6,359 nucleotides of DNA from Desulfobacteraceae bacterium. Its GTDB lineage: Bacteria; Desulfobacterota; Desulfobacteria; Desulfobacterales; BuS5. Below the pieces are notes generated by a model. It made no database searches and was not told the origin of the DNA. It saw nothing but the letters and a program-made list of their open reading frames with translations. Location: assembly GCA_030642865.1 (NCBI GenBank), contig DAOWMW010000078.1:1-6359 (forward strand). The letters run 5' to 3'. A program made the position numbers and the translations under genes. Within the stretch, counting starts at the first letter, position 1, and each line of letters starts with the position of its first letter. This document shows positions 5,012 to 6,359 of the stretch, one piece after another.

Positions 5012-5701
5012 ATGGAACATCCCTATCTGTTTTTTGTGAAGATCTTTGAATTAATAGGTCTCGGACATTTTGCCCATGCAAACCCACATGTTATTTATTC
5101 GTGGGTGGTAATGATTTTGCTTATTGCTGCAGGTGCACTGGCGGCAAAAGGGATACGTATGATTCCCACACAGGGTCAAAATGTATCTGAATTAATTATT
5201 TCCGGTATCGAAAATTTCATGATTGAGATTACAGGTGAAGAGGGGAGATGGCTCTTCCCCATTGTGGCAACAGTATTTATTTATATTTTTGCCTGTAATC
5301 TTATCGGGCTTGTGCCTGGATTTTTTCCCCCAACTGCAAGCTTGAACACTACTTTGGCATGTGCCCTGACGGTTGTGGTTTTTACCCATGTTATCGGGAT
5401 AAAATATCATGGAGCAAAATATATAAAACATTTTTTAGGGCCTGTATGGTGGATGATACCTATAATATTTCCCATTGAACTGATAGGCCACCTGGCACGG
5501 ATTTTGTCCCTTTCCTTCAGACTTTTTGGAAACATGATGGGTCATGAACTTGTTTTAGGAATTCTCTTTGGCCTGGCTGGAGCATTTTTTGCTCCTCTTC
5601 CCATTATGGCTCTTGGAATTTTTGTTGCGCTGGTGCAGGCATTTGTCTTTTTTTTACTTTCGATTATGTATTTTAGCAGTGCAATGGAACATGCTCATTA
5701 A
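5012..5701 (+). CDS. atpB: F0F1 ATP synthase subunit a
   Basis: 229-residue stator subunit of the Fo motor; it forms the two half-channels that carry H+ or Na+ to and from the c-ring. The essential arginine is R170 within LSLSFRLFGNMMGHEL (165-180), with N174 and E179 in the usual places (compare E. coli R210, N214 and E219). The second conserved block near the C-terminus, LVQAFVFFLLSIMYFSSA (207-224), contains Q209, equivalent to E. coli Q252. Other features are the IENFM segment (66-70), the P-rich turn VPGFFPPTASLNTTLA (101-116) and about five to six membrane helices. A strong ribosome site AAGGAGG (4995-5001) lies 10 nt before ATG 5012, inside the end of atpI. The 94-bp gap to atpE is the largest within the operon and is A/T-rich. 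Confidence 0.97.
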   Translation: MEHPYLFFVKIFELIGLGHFAHANPHVIYSWVVMILLIAAGALAAKGIRMIPTQGQNVSELIISGIENFMIEITGEEGRWLFPIVATVFIYIFACNLIGLVPGFFPPTASLNTTLACALTVVVFTHVIGIKYHGAKYIKHFLGPVWWMIPIIFPIELIGHLARILSLSFRLFGNMMGHELVLGILFGLAGAFFAPLPIMALGIFVALVQAFVFFLLSIMYFSSAMEHAH

Positions 5702-5724
5702 TAAAAGTTTATATAAAAAAGTAT

Positions 5725-5747
5725 ATTTAAAAATATATATTTTAAAT
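5725..5747 (+). repeat. A/T-only hairpin between atpB and atpE
   Basis: ATTTAAAA (5725-5732) and TTTTAAAT (5740-5747) are perfect inverted copies with a 7-nt ATATATA loop. It lies in the 94-bp gap, upstream of the strong atpE ribosome site. Being purely A/T it would be a weak RNA stem; it might mark an RNA-processing or stability site, or just reflect local composition. Confidence 0.4.
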
Positions 5748-5795
5748 GGGAAAATGGAAGAAGCATAATATTAATTTTGAAGGAGGAATTGCATA

Positions 5796-6083
5796 ATGGA
5801 AGCAAGTGCTTTACAATTTTTTATTGCGTGTGTTACGGCTGCAGGTTTTGGAATTGCTGTTGCTGCATTCGGCTGTGGTATTGCCCAGGGACTTGGACTA
5901 AAAGCCGCTGTTGAAGGAATAGCAAGAAATCCTGAGTCATCAGGAAAGGTAACAGTTACCATGCTTATCGGTCTTGCAATGATCGAGTCACTTTGTATTT
6001 ATTCTCTTGTAGTTGCATTGATTTTAATCTATGCACATCCCCAGGCAGGAGCTATTGCAGCTCTCTTAGGTGCTGGTCACTAA
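5796..6083 (+). CDS. atpE: F0F1 ATP synthase subunit c
   Basis: 95-residue proteolipid forming the rotating ion-carrying ring of Fo. It is a hairpin of two membrane helices, about 7-35 and 53-80, joined by the polar loop ARNPESSGK (43-51), whose RNPE (44-47) corresponds to the conserved R-Q/N-P loop contacting F1. The ion-carrying carboxylate is E64 in [18 protein letters not shown] (59-76). Q31, E64 and S65 line up with the Na+ ligands Q32, E65 and S66 of Ilyobacter tartaricus subunit c, and Y69 with Y70; T67 is replaced by leucine. The helix-1 packing motif reads AxGxGxA (A24, G26, G28, A30) rather than four glycines. The strong ribosome site AAGGAGG (5780-5786) lies 9 nt before ATG 5796, fitting the high copy number needed. 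A terminator follows, so it is the last gene of the operon. Confidence 0.97.
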   Translation: MEASALQFFIACVTAAGFGIAVAAFGCGIAQGLGLKAAVEGIARNPESSGKVTVTMLIGLAMIESLCIYSLVVALILIYAHPQAGAIAALLGAGH

Positions 6084-6114
6084 CATACTGGCTGCATAAA
6101 GTTTGTAAAAAAAT

Positions 6115-6155
6115 AAAAAAGGGTATGCACCTGCAAAAGGGCATACCCTTTTTTT
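6115..6155 (+). terminator. Intrinsic terminator after atpE
   Basis: GGGTATGC (6121-6128) pairs perfectly with GCATACCC (6141-6148) across a 12-nt loop. The stem is flanked by A6 (6115-6120) and T7 (6149-6155), which lengthen it and provide the U-tract. The A-run also makes it usable as a terminator from the other strand. It sits 31 bp after the atpE stop and ends the operon before any atpF or F1 gene. Confidence 0.92.
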
Positions 6156-6359
6156 AATATATGGAGAGTCACATAAATAATTTTTACCTTTACGGTTAGC
6201 TATTAGGTGTTAACTTTTGCATTAAACCATTCAACATATGCCTGGTCTCTTTACATTTGCTGATCTAATTCCAACCTAACTATGTGGTTGTCCTGCAGAG
6301 TCCATTTCTGCCCTGCGGATATGGGGGGATATGGAATCCACCCCTACTTTGAAAAACCG
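6156..6359. other. Non-coding stretch after the atp terminator, no supported gene
   Basis: No open reading frame with a recognisable product is present on either strand. Visible items are a GGTTAGC...GTTAACTTTTGC motif (6194-6220), which resembles the reverse complement of sequence after comF, and a directly repeated GGATATGG around 6317-6334. A minus-strand frame from 6343 down to 6203 looks protein-like but is broken by a stop at 6251-6253. I see no tRNA, no clear promoter and no CRISPR-type repeat. Confidence 0.5.

Noticed and set aside
5568..5768. Plus-strand open frame overlapping the end of atpB and the gap before atpE
   Set aside because: It lies mostly inside atpB in another frame, has no family resemblance and no ribosome site; the true atpE start with a consensus site follows at 5796.
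6317..6334. Direct repeat GGATATGG twice within 18 bp as a possible binding site or repeat array
   Set aside because: Only two copies of an 8-mer separated by GG, with no other context; too short to call.

Overview
The window is a stretch of AT-rich bacterial chromosome made almost entirely of housekeeping genes, all on the + strand. The best guess is a Gram-negative of the Desulfobacterota (former Deltaproteobacteria), perhaps Desulfobacterales. The reasons are the yicC-remA-gmk gene order with a RemA/DUF370 protein, a stand-alone RfaE2 heptose nucleotidyltransferase (LPS synthesis), and an Fo-only ATP synthase operon (atpZ-atpI-atpB-atpE) closed by its own terminator. This assignment rests on recalled gene order and family resemblance, not on a search.

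Layout. Positions 1-2665 hold a tightly packed run: the 3' end of yicC, remA, gmk, rlmB and a comF-type phosphoribosyltransferase. Junctions are overlaps or gaps of 20 bp or less, so it is probably one transcript serving RNA turnover, nucleotide metabolism and ribosome modification. Positions 2666-2927 are non-coding and hold the most unusual object here, an imperfect palindrome of about 163 bp (2727-2889). Positions 2928-4227 hold rfaE2 and pyrK, which abut or overlap. Positions 4228-4398 are an AT-rich gap with a perfect TATAAT box, the probable promoter region of the ATP synthase genes. Positions 4399-6083 hold atpZ, atpI, atpB (subunit a) and atpE (subunit c). A strong intrinsic terminator lies at 6115-6155. 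Positions 6156-6359 contain no gene I can support.

How the genes work together. AtpZ and AtpI are assembly or ion-supply accessory proteins, and AtpB and AtpE form the ion-translocating stator channel and rotor ring of Fo. Subunit b and all F1 genes are absent before the terminator and must be encoded elsewhere. PyrK is the electron-transfer subunit of class 1B dihydroorotate dehydrogenase, but its partner PyrD is not next to it.

I did not find an undescribed multi-gene system. The observation most worth following is the 2727-2889 palindrome. The base changes between its two arms are strongly skewed towards those that keep G-U pairing in RNA read from the minus strand, which suggests a structured RNA or a mobile palindromic repeat family.
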